Assembly: GCA_003563255.1 (NCBI GenBank)
Contig: PWSL01000040.1
Location: forward strand, 1-21,061
Origin: Desulfonatronospira sp.
GTDB taxonomy: Bacteria; Desulfobacterota; Desulfovibrionia; Desulfovibrionales; Desulfonatronovibrionaceae
Reading direction: 5' to 3'
DNA length: 21,061 nt
The notes under the pieces were generated by a model. The model saw only the letters and a program-made list of their open reading frames with translations. It was not told the origin of the DNA and made no database searches. How positions within the stretch are numbered: position 1 is the first letter of the stretch; every line of letters begins with the position of its first letter. Position numbers and translations under genes: made by a program. Below, one piece after another: positions 1 to 6,748 of the stretch.

Positions 1-121
1 CTCAATTGGGGACAGGCACCCCCGCACTTATTTTTATTGAAAATGATCTTGGTTTTATTGGAAAAAATAAGTGCGGGGAGAGCCAGTCCCCGGAGGTAAA
101 TAAATAAGTTTCGCTGTAGTG
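1..121 (+). repeat. Family A palindromic element, copy A1 (left end outside window)
   Basis: The stretch contains an inner hairpin, ccccgcacttattttt at 20-35 against aaaaataagtgcgggg at 63-78. This is framed by ggggacaggc (9-18) and gagccagtcccc (91-102). The right end is taagtttcgctgtagtg (105-121). The outer arms and right end match copy A2 in inverted orientation, but the inner hairpin is different. The left terminal repeat would lie before base 1. No coding capacity is seen. Confidence 0.75.
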
Positions 122-361
122 CTATTAACAATTAACAAATAACAGATAACTGGGTTGCGGGCATAGCCCTCGTTAGTATTTAACGTGGGACAGTCCCCAG
201 GCCTGGTGCCAGCAATCACCTTCGAGGACCCTCTGAATGGTTACGGGAAAAGAACCAAAGAAGGCCAGTCCGGGAAAGGCCCCGGCTGCACTTTCTCCTT
301 TATATCCCAATGAAGTTTTTTTGCCAAGTACTGTTCATAATGCCCGGGACTAAATTTTTAT
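122..361. other. Gene-free stretch with repeat debris
   Basis: No convincing reading frame is present. Short pieces resembling the family A/B arms occur (gggacagtcccc near 187, ggccagtccggg near 270), consistent with decayed repeat copies between the inverted pair A1 and A2. I see no promoter, RNA gene or protein motif here. Confidence 0.5.
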
Positions 362-724
362 GTATCTGTTTAGCGCTACAGCGAAACTTATGATTGACCT
401 CCGGGGACTGGCTCTTTTGCCGCCGGGTTTTTTGAACAGTTGACAGTTTTCTATCGGCAAAAGTGCCTGTCCCCAACTGAGATACCATACTGTATTTTAT
501 AAGTTTCGCTGTAGTGTTAGCGCTTTGCATGTGGCACGGGCACTGGCTCTCCCCTGCTTTCCTCAGGCGGGCATTGCCAGCAACCAGGATAAGAAAAGAG
601 TTGTTGAATACCCTGCGGGCCGGCTCTTTCTGGCTGTTTAATCACGCCACAGGCGTGACAGCCGGGAGCCTGGTCAAAAGGTTACCATTCACCTCTGCTG
701 ATGGCCTGAGGCGCTGACTGATAC
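362..724 (+). repeat. Family B element, copy B4, degenerate and interrupted by A2
   Basis: The left end gtatctgtttagcgct (362-377) is a family B terminus. After A2 the family B sequence resumes as ttagcgctttgcatgtggca (517-536), followed by an arm-like ggcactggctct and cctgctttcct as in B1. The right terminus is poorly preserved: gcgctgactgatac at 711-724 resembles agcgctgaacagatac of B1. The right boundary is therefore tentative, while the left part is firm. Confidence 0.55.
378..516 (-). repeat. Family A element, copy A2, inserted in B4
   Basis: The element is 139 bp with a perfect 14-bp terminal inverted repeat, acagcgaaacttat (378-391) against ataagtttcgctgt (499-512), plus agtg at the right edge. 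It is flanked by the direct repeat ttagcgct at 370-377 and 517-524, which looks like an 8-bp target duplication. Inside are ggggactggctct (403-415) and gtgcctgtcccc, with a variable central hairpin (cttttgccg / cggcaaaag). It is an inverted relative of A1 and encodes nothing. Confidence 0.8.
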
Positions 725-751
725 TTTCTGGAAAACATATTCCGGGTTTGA

Positions 752-778
752 TTGACATAGATCTTTGTTGGGGATACT
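752..778 (+). promoter_or_regulatory. Possible sigma-70 type promoter for adk
   Basis: TTGACA at 752-757 is a consensus -35 box. GATACT at 773-778 matches four of six -10 positions, with a short 15-bp spacer. The site lies about 40 bp before the adk start and just after the degenerate right end of B4. The spacer is suboptimal, so this is a candidate only. Confidence 0.4.
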
Positions 779-815
779 TTTGCAGAAATTTTGAATTTAA
801 ACAAGGAGGTCCAAA

Positions 816-1487
816 TTGAACAGCTTAATTTTCGGTCCCAACGGTAGTGGCAAAGGTGCACAGGGTTCCCTGGTGAAAAACAAGTATAATCTGTCCCACA
901 TTGAGTCCGGCGCCATTTTCAGGGAGCATATCAAGCAGGGCACTGAACTGGGCCAGAAAGCCAAGGAATACATTGACAAAGGTGAGCTGGTCCCGGACGA
1001 GATCACAGTTCCCATGGTCCTGGAGACCCTCAAGAAAGAGGGCGGGGGTGGATGGCTTCTGGACGGTTTCCCCCGCAACGTGGCCCAGGCCAAGATGCTG
1101 TGGGATGCCCTGCAGAAAGAGGGCATGAAGCTCAATTATGTCATAGAGGTACAGTTGTCCAGGGATACCGCCAAGAAGAGGATCATGGGCCGCAGGTTGT
1201 GTGCCAACGATCCAAATCACCCCAACAATATTTACGTTGATGTCATCAAGCCTGACGGCGACAAGTGCCGGGTTTGCGGAGGCGAACTCAAGACCAGGTC
1301 CGATGACCAGGACGAGGCCGCCATAGATAAACGCCACGATATCTATTATGATGCCCAGAACGGCACTCTGGCTGCGGCTTATTTTTTCAAAGATCTGGCA
1401 GGCAAGGAAGGTTTCAAGTACATTGAGCTGGACGGCAGCGGCAGCATTGACGAGGTAAGGGATGCGCTTCAGAAACAGCTGGACTAA
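816..1487 (+). CDS. adk: Adenylate kinase
   Basis: The enzyme converts ATP + AMP to 2 ADP in the cytoplasm and balances adenine nucleotides. At 223 residues it has the long-lid length. The P-loop GPNGSGK is at residues 7-13, with Lys13. The AMP-site motif DGFPR is at 83-87, and Arg36 lies in the first AMP-contacting helix. The LID (about 126-175) holds Cys129, Cys151 and Cys154, with Asp132 or His135 as a possible fourth ligand, so a zinc-type lid is likely by analogy with C-X2-C...C-X2-C/D lids. The start is TTG, chosen because aaggaggt (803-810) sits 5 bases upstream and the family N-terminus begins there. Oddity: residue 15, normally Thr in GKGT, is Ala (codon GCA). The gene appears monocistronic, with a hairpin after its stop. 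Confidence 0.93.
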   Translation: MNSLIFGPNGSGKGAQGSLVKNKYNLSHIESGAIFREHIKQGTELGQKAKEYIDKGELVPDEITVPMVLETLKKEGGGGWLLDGFPRNVAQAKMLWDALQKEGMKLNYVIEVQLSRDTAKKRIMGRRLCANDPNHPNNIYVDVIKPDGDKCRVCGGELKTRSDDQDEAAIDKRHDIYYDAQNGTLAAAYFFKDLAGKEGFKYIELDGSGSIDEVRDALQKQLD

Positions 1488-1530
1488 CAGTCCTGCATCT
1501 TCTGCGACCCTGCAGGCAAAATAATGAACC

Positions 1531-1569
1531 ATTTTCCATCCGGAAACAAAATCTTTCCGGATGGAAAAT
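1531..1569 (+). terminator. Perfect 16-bp hairpin after adk, probable terminator
   Basis: attttccatccggaaa (1531-1546) pairs perfectly with tttccggatggaaaat (1554-1569) across a 7-base loop, 44 bases after the adk stop. The T-run after the stem is weak (gttt), but the A/T-rich stem ends could serve on either strand. It separates adk from the next gene. Confidence 0.55.
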
Positions 1570-1660
1570 GTTTAGAAACCTGCATCCACCCCCTGTTCCC
1601 GGCGAAAGCCCCCGGCGGGCTTTCCGCCCTCAACAACGGCCTGATTTAAGGAGCATGTAT

Positions 1661-2146
1661 ATGGAGATAAATATCGCCGCCCCCGTGCAGGAACCGCCCC
1701 TGGACAGGGCTTACGTGGTCAACATGAGCATCAAGTCTTTCAAGGGCAGAAAGGATGTAGAAGTCCATCTTTTTCGCGGGCACTGGGACCAGCAGGAACT
1801 TGAGGCGTATAACTGGTCCATAATCCTCGGAAAATCTCTGCAGGAGATGGAGGCCGGGGAAAGGGACGCGGTGCGGGTAATCATGGAAGCCTTTACCAGG
1901 GCAGAACGCGATCGCCTGGTGCAATATCTCCAGTCCCGCTACTCCGGGCGACTCACCTCCATAAACAGCGCCGCCCTGCCTTTTCCCGTGCCCGCAGGGG
2001 TGGTTCCCCTGGCGGATATGCCCGAAGATGAGAACCACGGCCGCATCCATCTGGAAAAGGTGCCTCACTACCCCCTGGATTTTTCAGTACAAGGGTTTTA
2101 CGACTTAAGCGCCCATCCCCCCATTCTGCAGGATGACCAGATCTGA
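1661..2146 (+). CDS. Conserved-looking hypothetical protein of unknown function
   Basis: I do not recognise this 161-residue protein. It has no membrane segment, signal peptide or Cys cluster. A strand-rich N-terminal part (AYVVNMSIKSF, then DVEVHLFRGHW) is followed by a charged helical middle (KSLQEMEAGERDAVRVIMEAFTRAERDRLVQYL is the character of residues about 60-95). The C-terminal part is rich in Pro and Val. The start is the ATG at 1661, because aaggag at 1648-1653 gives 7-base spacing; an in-frame ATG at 1655 is too close to that site. An open frame extends back to 1568 but crosses the adk terminator. Its last 42 bases overlap the end of aat on the other strand. The good ribosome site and protein-like composition argue that it is real. 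Confidence 0.7.
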   Translation: MEINIAAPVQEPPLDRAYVVNMSIKSFKGRKDVEVHLFRGHWDQQELEAYNWSIILGKSLQEMEAGERDAVRVIMEAFTRAERDRLVQYLQSRYSGRLTSINSAALPFPVPAGVVPLADMPEDENHGRIHLEKVPHYPLDFSVQGFYDLSAHPPILQDDQI

Positions 2147-2836
2147 GCCGCGAAACAGGGACGACCATTTTTCAGGTTTTTTCTCAGCTCTGACTCCAAG
2201 TCTCAACTGATCCAGGAAAAAAGGTCGGGACACTTCAACTGCACCAAAGCGCAGCATATGCCTGGTAGTCTGCTGGCAATCCATCAGACGAAACCCTCTA
2301 TGGTGCAAAAAACGGCATAAATATACCAGAGCGGTCTTGGAGGCATCTGGAATCCTGTAAAACATGGATTCTCCAAAAAAAACGCCTCCAAGTGCCACTC
2401 CGTATATGCCTCCGGCAAGCCGGCCCTGATGCCAGGCTTCCACGGAATGGGCAAAGCCCAGCCGGTGCAGCCGGATGTAAGCGCTGATCATTTCGGGGAC
2501 AAGCCAGGTCCCGTACCCGCCGGGCCTGTGAATCCTGGAGCATAGTTCTATGACCGTTTCGAAGGCCTGATCTGAGGTTATAATGAATCTTCCGGCATTG
2601 ATAACCCTGCGAAGGCTTCTGGGAATGTGGAGGTGCTCAGGAAAAAGCACCAGCCTGGGGTCAGGCGACCACCACAATATTGGTGACCCCGGGCCATACC
2701 AGGGGAATATGCCCCTTTTGTAGGCAGCCAGCAATCGGCCGGGAGTGAGATCCCCTCCGACTGCCAGCAACCCGTCCGGACCAGCCTGGCTGGGATGCGG
2801 AAATTCCGGATTGCGGGATAGGAAGGTTATGGTCAC
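2105..2836 (-). CDS. aat: Leucyl/phenylalanyl-tRNA-protein transferase
   Basis: The enzyme transfers Leu or Phe from aminoacyl-tRNA to proteins with N-terminal Lys or Arg, creating a primary N-degron. It has 243 residues, the normal length. Family blocks appear in order: GLLAVGGDLTPGRLLAAY (22-39) leading into RGIFPWY, PILWWSPDPR (52-61), the GTWLVPEM segment with Trp111, HSVEAWHQGRLAGGIYG (130-146), FFGESMF (153-159), ASKTAL (165-170) and DCQ (186-188), which carries residues of the aminoacyl-binding pocket in the E. coli enzyme. The start is GTG, overlapping the clpA stop in GTGA, which implies coupled translation. It is the last gene of the clpS-clpA-aat operon. Its 3' end overlaps the convergent gene at 1661-2146 by 42 bp, and no separate terminator is seen. 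Confidence 0.95.
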   Translation of the reverse strand: MTITFLSRNPEFPHPSQAGPDGLLAVGGDLTPGRLLAAYKRGIFPWYGPGSPILWWSPDPRLVLFPEHLHIPRSLRRVINAGRFIITSDQAFETVIELCSRIHRPGGYGTWLVPEMISAYIRLHRLGFAHSVEAWHQGRLAGGIYGVALGGVFFGESMFYRIPDASKTALVYLCRFLHHRGFRLMDCQQTTRHMLRFGAVEVSRPFFLDQLRLGVRAEKKPEKWSSLFRGSDLVILQNGGMGA

Positions 2837-5064
2837 TTAAGTTTCAGCTGATCATTTTTTTTGTCGTGTTCTACCTTGACCACGGATTTTTTTTGCTGCT
2901 GTTCAAATAGAAGTTTTTCCGCCAGGGGGTCTTTGATCTGCTCCTGCACCAGCCTGGCAAGGGGCCTGGCCCCGAATGAGGGGTCATATCCCTTTTCAGC
3001 CAGCCAGGATCTGGCCGGTCCCGAGATTTCTACCTGGATTTTTTTACCCTTGAGCTGCTGGTTGAGTTCCTGGATGTTCTTGTCCACCACCTGCTTCATG
3101 ACATCCTTGCTTAAAGCATTGAAAGGAATAATGGCGTCCAGGCGGTTTCGAAATTCGGGGCTGAACATGTTTTCCACGGCCTTGACACCTTTGGCGGTCA
3201 GATCCTCGGAGCTGTCCTGGCCGAAACCGATGCTTGGGGAGCTCATTTCCCTTGCCCCGGCATTGGAGGTCATAAGAAGAGTGACGTGACGAAAATCGGC
3301 TTTGCGTCCGCTGTTATCGGTGAGAGTGGCATAGTCCATGATCTGCAGCAGGATATTAAACATATCAGGATGGGCTTTTTCGATCTCGTCCAGGAGCAGG
3401 ATGCTGTAAGGGTTTTTGCGGATCGCCTCTGTAAGAAGGCCGCCCTGGTCAAATCCCACATAGCCAGGAGGGGCTCCTATGAGTCTGGCGACGGCATGTT
3501 TTTCCATATATTCGCTCATGTCAAAACGGATAAAGCTGACCCCCATAACCTGGGCCATCTGTCTGGCAAGCTCTGTTTTGCCCACCCCGGTGGGGCCGAT
3601 GAGCAGGAAGTTGCCAACGGTCTTGTTTTCCTCCCGCAGACCGGCCCTGGAGCGTTTCACGGCCCTGCTAAGGGCTTGAATGGCCTGGTCCTGGCCGAAT
3701 ATGGCATCTTTGAGCTGTACATCCAGGGTGAATAACTTTTCTTTATCTGAGGAGGAGACCTGCCTGGAAGGAATCTTGGCCATCCTGGAGACCACCTGTT
3801 CAATATCCCTGGGAGATATCTGTTTCTTGGTCCTGCCGGCCCCTGAAAGAACGAAAATGGAACCGGCCTCGTCCAGAACGTCAATGGCCTTGTCCGGCAG
3901 GTAGCGGTCGTTTATGTATCGTGCCGAAAGATCCACGGCCGCCTTCAGGGCCGAGGGCATGTATCTGACGTGATGGAATTCTTCGTAATATGGCTGCAAT
4001 CCCTTGAGGATCTCCAGGCTTTCCCCGGTACTTGGTTCCGGCAGTTCAATCTTCTGGAACCTGCGGGAGAGGGCCTTGTCCTTTTCAAAATGGTTCTTGA
4101 ACTCCTCATAGGTGGTGGAGCCTATACAGCGGACTTCTCCGGAAGCCAGAACCGGCTTCAGGATATTGGAAGCGTCCAGGGAACCACCGCTTGTGGCTCC
4201 GGCTCCCACAATAGTATGGATTTCATCAATGAAAAGGATGGCTCCGGAGATGTTCTTTATTTCCTTGATGACCCCCTTGAGCCTGTTTTCAAAGTCCCCC
4301 CTGAATTTGGTCCCGGCCAGCAGGGCACCCATGTCCAGAGCAAAAATTTTAGTTTCCACAAAAGGGTCCGGGACTTTTTTTTCCGCGATCTGCAGAGCCA
4401 GTCCTTCAGCCATGGCAGTCTTGCCGACCCCGGCGTCACCTACAAAAATGGGGTTGTTTTTTCTGCGCCGCAATAGCACCTGAATTACTCTTTTGAGCTC
4501 TTCCTCCCGTCCCACCAGAGGGTCAATGAGTTTTTTTCGTGCCTTTTCAACCAGATCCACTGTATAAAGGGCCAGGAAACTTTTCTCATTTTTCTCCCTG
4601 GGCTTGCAGCCGGAACAGGCCGATCCGGGCTTGTCTTTTTCCATACCGTGGGAGATATACTCCAGGATGTCCAGACGGCTCAACCCCTGTGACTGCAGGT
4701 AGTAGACAGCAAAGGTCTCTTCTTCTTCAAACATGGCAGCCAGAAGATCTCCGGCCTGTATCATATTCTTTCCGGAGGACTGGATCTGGGAGAGGGCCTT
4801 GTGCATAACCCTTTGAACCCCGATGGTCTGGACCACTTCACGGTCCCCAGTGGAGGGCATAATTTCCATGTGGTCGGAGAAAAATCTCTCCAGCTGGTTC
4901 TTGAGTTTAAACAGATCCACGCCGCAGTCTGACAAAACCTCCTTGCCCTTGTTGTCCATGAGGTAGGCATAAAGTATATGTTCCAGAGTCAGGTACTCAT
5001 GGTGACGGACCTTTACTTCACGTATGGCCCTGGCGATTATTCTTTCCAGTTCTTTGCTTAACAT
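2833..5064 (-). CDS. clpA: ClpA, AAA+ unfoldase subunit of the ClpAP protease
   Basis: This is a hexameric ATP-driven unfoldase that feeds substrates, including ClpS-delivered N-degron proteins, to ClpP. It has 743 residues, close to the usual 750-760. The Clp N-domain spans about 1-145. The D1 module has Walker A GDAGVGKT (209-216) and Walker B ILFIDE (276-281). The D2 module has Walker A GPTGVGKT (490-497) and Walker B ILLLDE (555-560). The IGF loop at 612-614 is the ClpP-docking tripeptide, so this is ClpA rather than ClpB. The 'M' coiled coil of ClpB is absent. A CSGC motif (150-153) sits in the linker between the N-domain and D1. The ATG follows the clpS stop with no gap (TAA then ATG), and the stop overlaps the aat start. 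Confidence 0.96.
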   Translation of the reverse strand: MLSKELERIIARAIREVKVRHHEYLTLEHILYAYLMDNKGKEVLSDCGVDLFKLKNQLERFFSDHMEIMPSTGDREVVQTIGVQRVMHKALSQIQSSGKNMIQAGDLLAAMFEEEETFAVYYLQSQGLSRLDILEYISHGMEKDKPGSACSGCKPREKNEKSFLALYTVDLVEKARKKLIDPLVGREEELKRVIQVLLRRRKNNPIFVGDAGVGKTAMAEGLALQIAEKKVPDPFVETKIFALDMGALLAGTKFRGDFENRLKGVIKEIKNISGAILFIDEIHTIVGAGATSGGSLDASNILKPVLASGEVRCIGSTTYEEFKNHFEKDKALSRRFQKIELPEPSTGESLEILKGLQPYYEEFHHVRYMPSALKAAVDLSARYINDRYLPDKAIDVLDEAGSIFVLSGAGRTKKQISPRDIEQVVSRMAKIPSRQVSSSDKEKLFTLDVQLKDAIFGQDQAIQALSRAVKRSRAGLREENKTVGNFLLIGPTGVGKTELARQMAQVMGVSFIRFDMSEYMEKHAVARLIGAPPGYVGFDQGGLLTEAIRKNPYSILLLDEIEKAHPDMFNILLQIMDYATLTDNSGRKADFRHVTLLMTSNAGAREMSSPSIGFGQDSSEDLTAKGVKAVENMFSPEFRNRLDAIIPFNALSKDVMKQVVDKNIQELNQQLKGKKIQVEISGPARSWLAEKGYDPSFGARPLARLVQEQIKDPLAEKLLFEQQQKKSVVKVEHDKKNDQLKLK

Positions 5065-5379
5065 TTATACCTCTTCCATAGTGCATTTCAGAGGGTATCC
5101 CTCTTTTCTGGCCATGCCGGCAACCATAGCCACTTTTGTCTCAGCCACTTCTCCGGTGTACACCCCGCAGACGCCTATTCCGTTTTTGTGGACACTAAGC
5201 ATTATCTGCATGGCCTCAGCTTCTGTCTTGTGAAAAACTTTCTGAAGCACGTAAACAACGAATTCCATGGTAGTGTAATCGTCATTGTGCAGCAAAACCT
5301 TATAGCGCTTCGGTTCCTTGACCTGTTCTTCCGAGACAGTTCCTGGGGCGGGCAAAGTCTCTGTGAATTCTTTACTCAT
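5065..5379 (-). CDS. clpS: ClpS, N-degron adaptor for ClpAP
   Basis: The adaptor binds N-terminal Leu, Phe, Trp or Tyr and hands the protein to the ClpA N-domain. It has 104 residues, the normal length, with a flexible acidic N-terminal tail (1-22). The core contains VLLHNDDYTTMEFVV (28-42; Asn32, Asp33 and Asp34 line the pocket in the family), the helix with AMQIMLSVHKNGIG (56-69; His64), and CGVYTGEVAETK. It is the first gene of the clpS-clpA-aat operon. The upstream 50 bases are A/T rich, but I cannot name a convincing promoter, and the ribosome site is weak. A family A repeat lies about 55 bp upstream. Confidence 0.95.
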   Translation of the reverse strand: MSKEFTETLPAPGTVSEEQVKEPKRYKVLLHNDDYTTMEFVVYVLQKVFHKTEAEAMQIMLSVHKNGIGVCGVYTGEVAETKVAMVAGMARKEGYPLKCTMEEV

Positions 5380-5434
5380 AGAATGTCAGCTTAATATTTT
5401 TTGTGCAAAAGTCAATAAACAACACTTTTAGCCA

Positions 5435-5597
5435 TACAACGAAACTAATCTATGCCTCAAGGGGACTGGCTCTTCCGGCACCCACTTGAAGCTGAAAATC
5501 AGGCTCCAAAGGCACAAAAACGCATTCTGTCTTCTGTCAAAAAAACAAGGGCGGGGATCCAGTCCACGGAGGTCAATAAACAGGCTTCGTTGTAGTG
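5435..5597 (+). repeat. Family A palindromic element, copy A3
   Basis: A 163-bp copy lies between the clpS start and the truA stop. The ends are tacaacgaaac (5435-5445) and cttcgttgtagtg (5585-5597). The right part reads cacggaggtcaataaacagg, as in A1 (cggaggtaaataaata). The inner arms are ggggactggctcttccgg (5461-5478) and ggatccagtcc. Ends and arms are more diverged than in A1/A2, and no target duplication is evident. It fills most of the clpS-truA gap. Confidence 0.7.
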
Positions 5598-5629
5598 TCA
5601 GATCCTGTTAGCATATTGCGTGTCTTAAA

Positions 5630-6367
5630 TCAATACTCCACCCTTGCCAGGCAAAGCCCCCGGGCTGGTGCCGTGGCAGGGGCCAGGGTCCTGTCTCTGC
5701 TTTGCAGGATCGACGATATATCCGAGGGTGAGAGTCTGTTTCGGCCTGCCTGTACCAGGACGCCTACAATGTTTCTGGCCATCTGCTTCAAAAAACCGCT
5801 GGCCCTGATACTGAGCACAAGCTCCTGAGGAAAGGATCCTGTCTGGAAACTGATGTCCAGGATAGTTCTGGTAGTGTCTTTGATCTGTGTACCCTTGTTC
5901 ATGAAGGAGGTGAAATCATGGGTTCCAAGCAGACGGCCTGCAGCCTCCTTCATGGGCTGGATTTCCAGGTGTCCTGTATTCCATACAAAATTTCTTCGCT
6001 GAGGGTAAAAAAAAGCACTGCTGATCCACAGGGTGTAAAAATATTCCTTTGTCAGGGCGCAAAACCTGGCATGAAAGTCTCTGGCCGCTTCCCGGCAATC
6101 CACTATCCGTATGTTATGGGGCAAAACAGAGTTCAAAGCCCGCTGCCAGGGGATATGTTCAAAACCCTGCGGTGAATCGAAGTGGGCCACCTGGCCCAGA
6201 GCATGTACACCGGCATCAGTCCGTCCGGCACCGTGGATGCGGACATGCTTGCAACAGATGCGGAACATGGCTTTTTCCACCTCCGCCTGGATGGTCAGGC
6301 CTTTGTCCTGGATCTGCCACCCCTGGTAGGCTGTGCCGTCATACGCCAGAATAAGCATAAAACGCAT
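5630..6367 (-). CDS. truA: tRNA pseudouridine(38-40) synthase
   Basis: TruA isomerises uridines 38-40 in the anticodon arm of many tRNAs. It has 245 residues, within the family range. The N-terminus LILAYDGTAYQGWQIQ is typical of TruA. The catalytic motif GRTDAGVHA has its nucleophile at Asp51. Later blocks are FHARF with CALTKEYFY, the HDFTSF motif, RTILDI, and the C-terminal IRASGFLKQMARNIVGVL. The start is the ATG at 6367, with an AAGGG-type ribosome site about 10 bases upstream. The gene stands alone between a family A repeat downstream and a family B repeat upstream. I see no clear terminator other than the palindromic A3 element. Confidence 0.95.
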   Translation of the reverse strand: MRFMLILAYDGTAYQGWQIQDKGLTIQAEVEKAMFRICCKHVRIHGAGRTDAGVHALGQVAHFDSPQGFEHIPWQRALNSVLPHNIRIVDCREAARDFHARFCALTKEYFYTLWISSAFFYPQRRNFVWNTGHLEIQPMKEAAGRLLGTHDFTSFMNKGTQIKDTTRTILDISFQTGSFPQELVLSIRASGFLKQMARNIVGVLVQAGRNRLSPSDISSILQSRDRTLAPATAPARGLCLARVEY

Positions 6368-6398
6368 TGCCAGTCACCCTTGCTGATTTTTTTGATTT

Positions 6399-6551
6399 GT
6401 ATCTGTTTAGCGCTTTGCATGTAGCACGGGGACAGGCTCTTCCGGGACCCGCTTGTCCCAAAAAAAAGAGTCGATTTGAGCACAAAATGATGCTCAAGCG
6501 GGTCCCGGAGCTGCCTGTCCCCTGCTTTCCTTTAAAGCGCTGAACAGATAC
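6399..6551 (+). repeat. Family B palindromic element, copy B1 (full length)
   Basis: The element is 153 bp. Its terminal inverted repeat is gtatctgtttagcgcttt (6399-6416) against aaagcgctgaacagatac (6534-6551), 17 of 18 paired. Inner arms are tccgggacccgcttg against caagcgggtcccgga (perfect 15 bp), enclosed by ggggacaggc and gcctgtcccc. A further small hairpin gagca...tgctc lies at the centre. The whole element can fold back on itself. It aligns along its full length with B3 read in reverse. It lies 31 bp upstream of truA. Confidence 0.85.
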
Positions 6552-6571
6552 TTTGCTTTAAAGATGTTCTT

Positions 6572-6738
6572 GTAAGCGCCTCACCCGGGCACGCCCGGGA
6601 CCGAACCTGTAAGTAATCCACACCTCTCGTTCCCAGGCTGGAGCCTGGGAACGAGAGGTAACCAGGAACGAAGAACCAGGAACCACGAACCGATTTTTAC
6701 GACCAACATGTTGGTTTGAAATTTGTACTAAGCGCCTA
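6572..6738 (+). repeat. Family C repeat, copy C1, with an 18-bp perfect hairpin
   Basis: The 18-bp stem 6622-6639 / 6642-6659 (core gttcccaggct / agcctgggaac) has a two-base GG centre. It is followed by a degenerate accaggaac / aaccaggaacc direct repeat, the palindrome ccaacatgttgg (6703-6714) and the end tttgaaatttgtactaagcg. The right half from about 6642 is nearly identical to C2 (20941-21040) read in reverse. A smaller inverted repeat cccggg...cccggg lies at the left. taagcgcct occurs near both edges (6572, 6729) in the same direction. The element lies between the radical SAM gene stop and B1, and may also end transcripts. Confidence 0.75.
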
Positions 6739-6748
6739 AAGTACCGTC

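Noticed and set aside
531..547. Sigma-54-like TGGCAC...TGGC in B4 (and similar at B2)
   Set aside because: The -12 half lacks TTGC with proper spacing, the sequence belongs to the repeat, and it does not sit consistently ahead of genes.
300..717. Short frames of 76 (minus) and 67 (plus) codons in the first repeat region
   Set aside because: Both run through A2/B4 repeat sequence and lack ribosome sites and recognisable protein features.
825..1532. 235-codon frame on the minus strand across adk
   Set aside because: It lies wholly opposite adk, which has catalytic motifs and a strong ribosome site. The minus frame shows no motif and no ribosome site.
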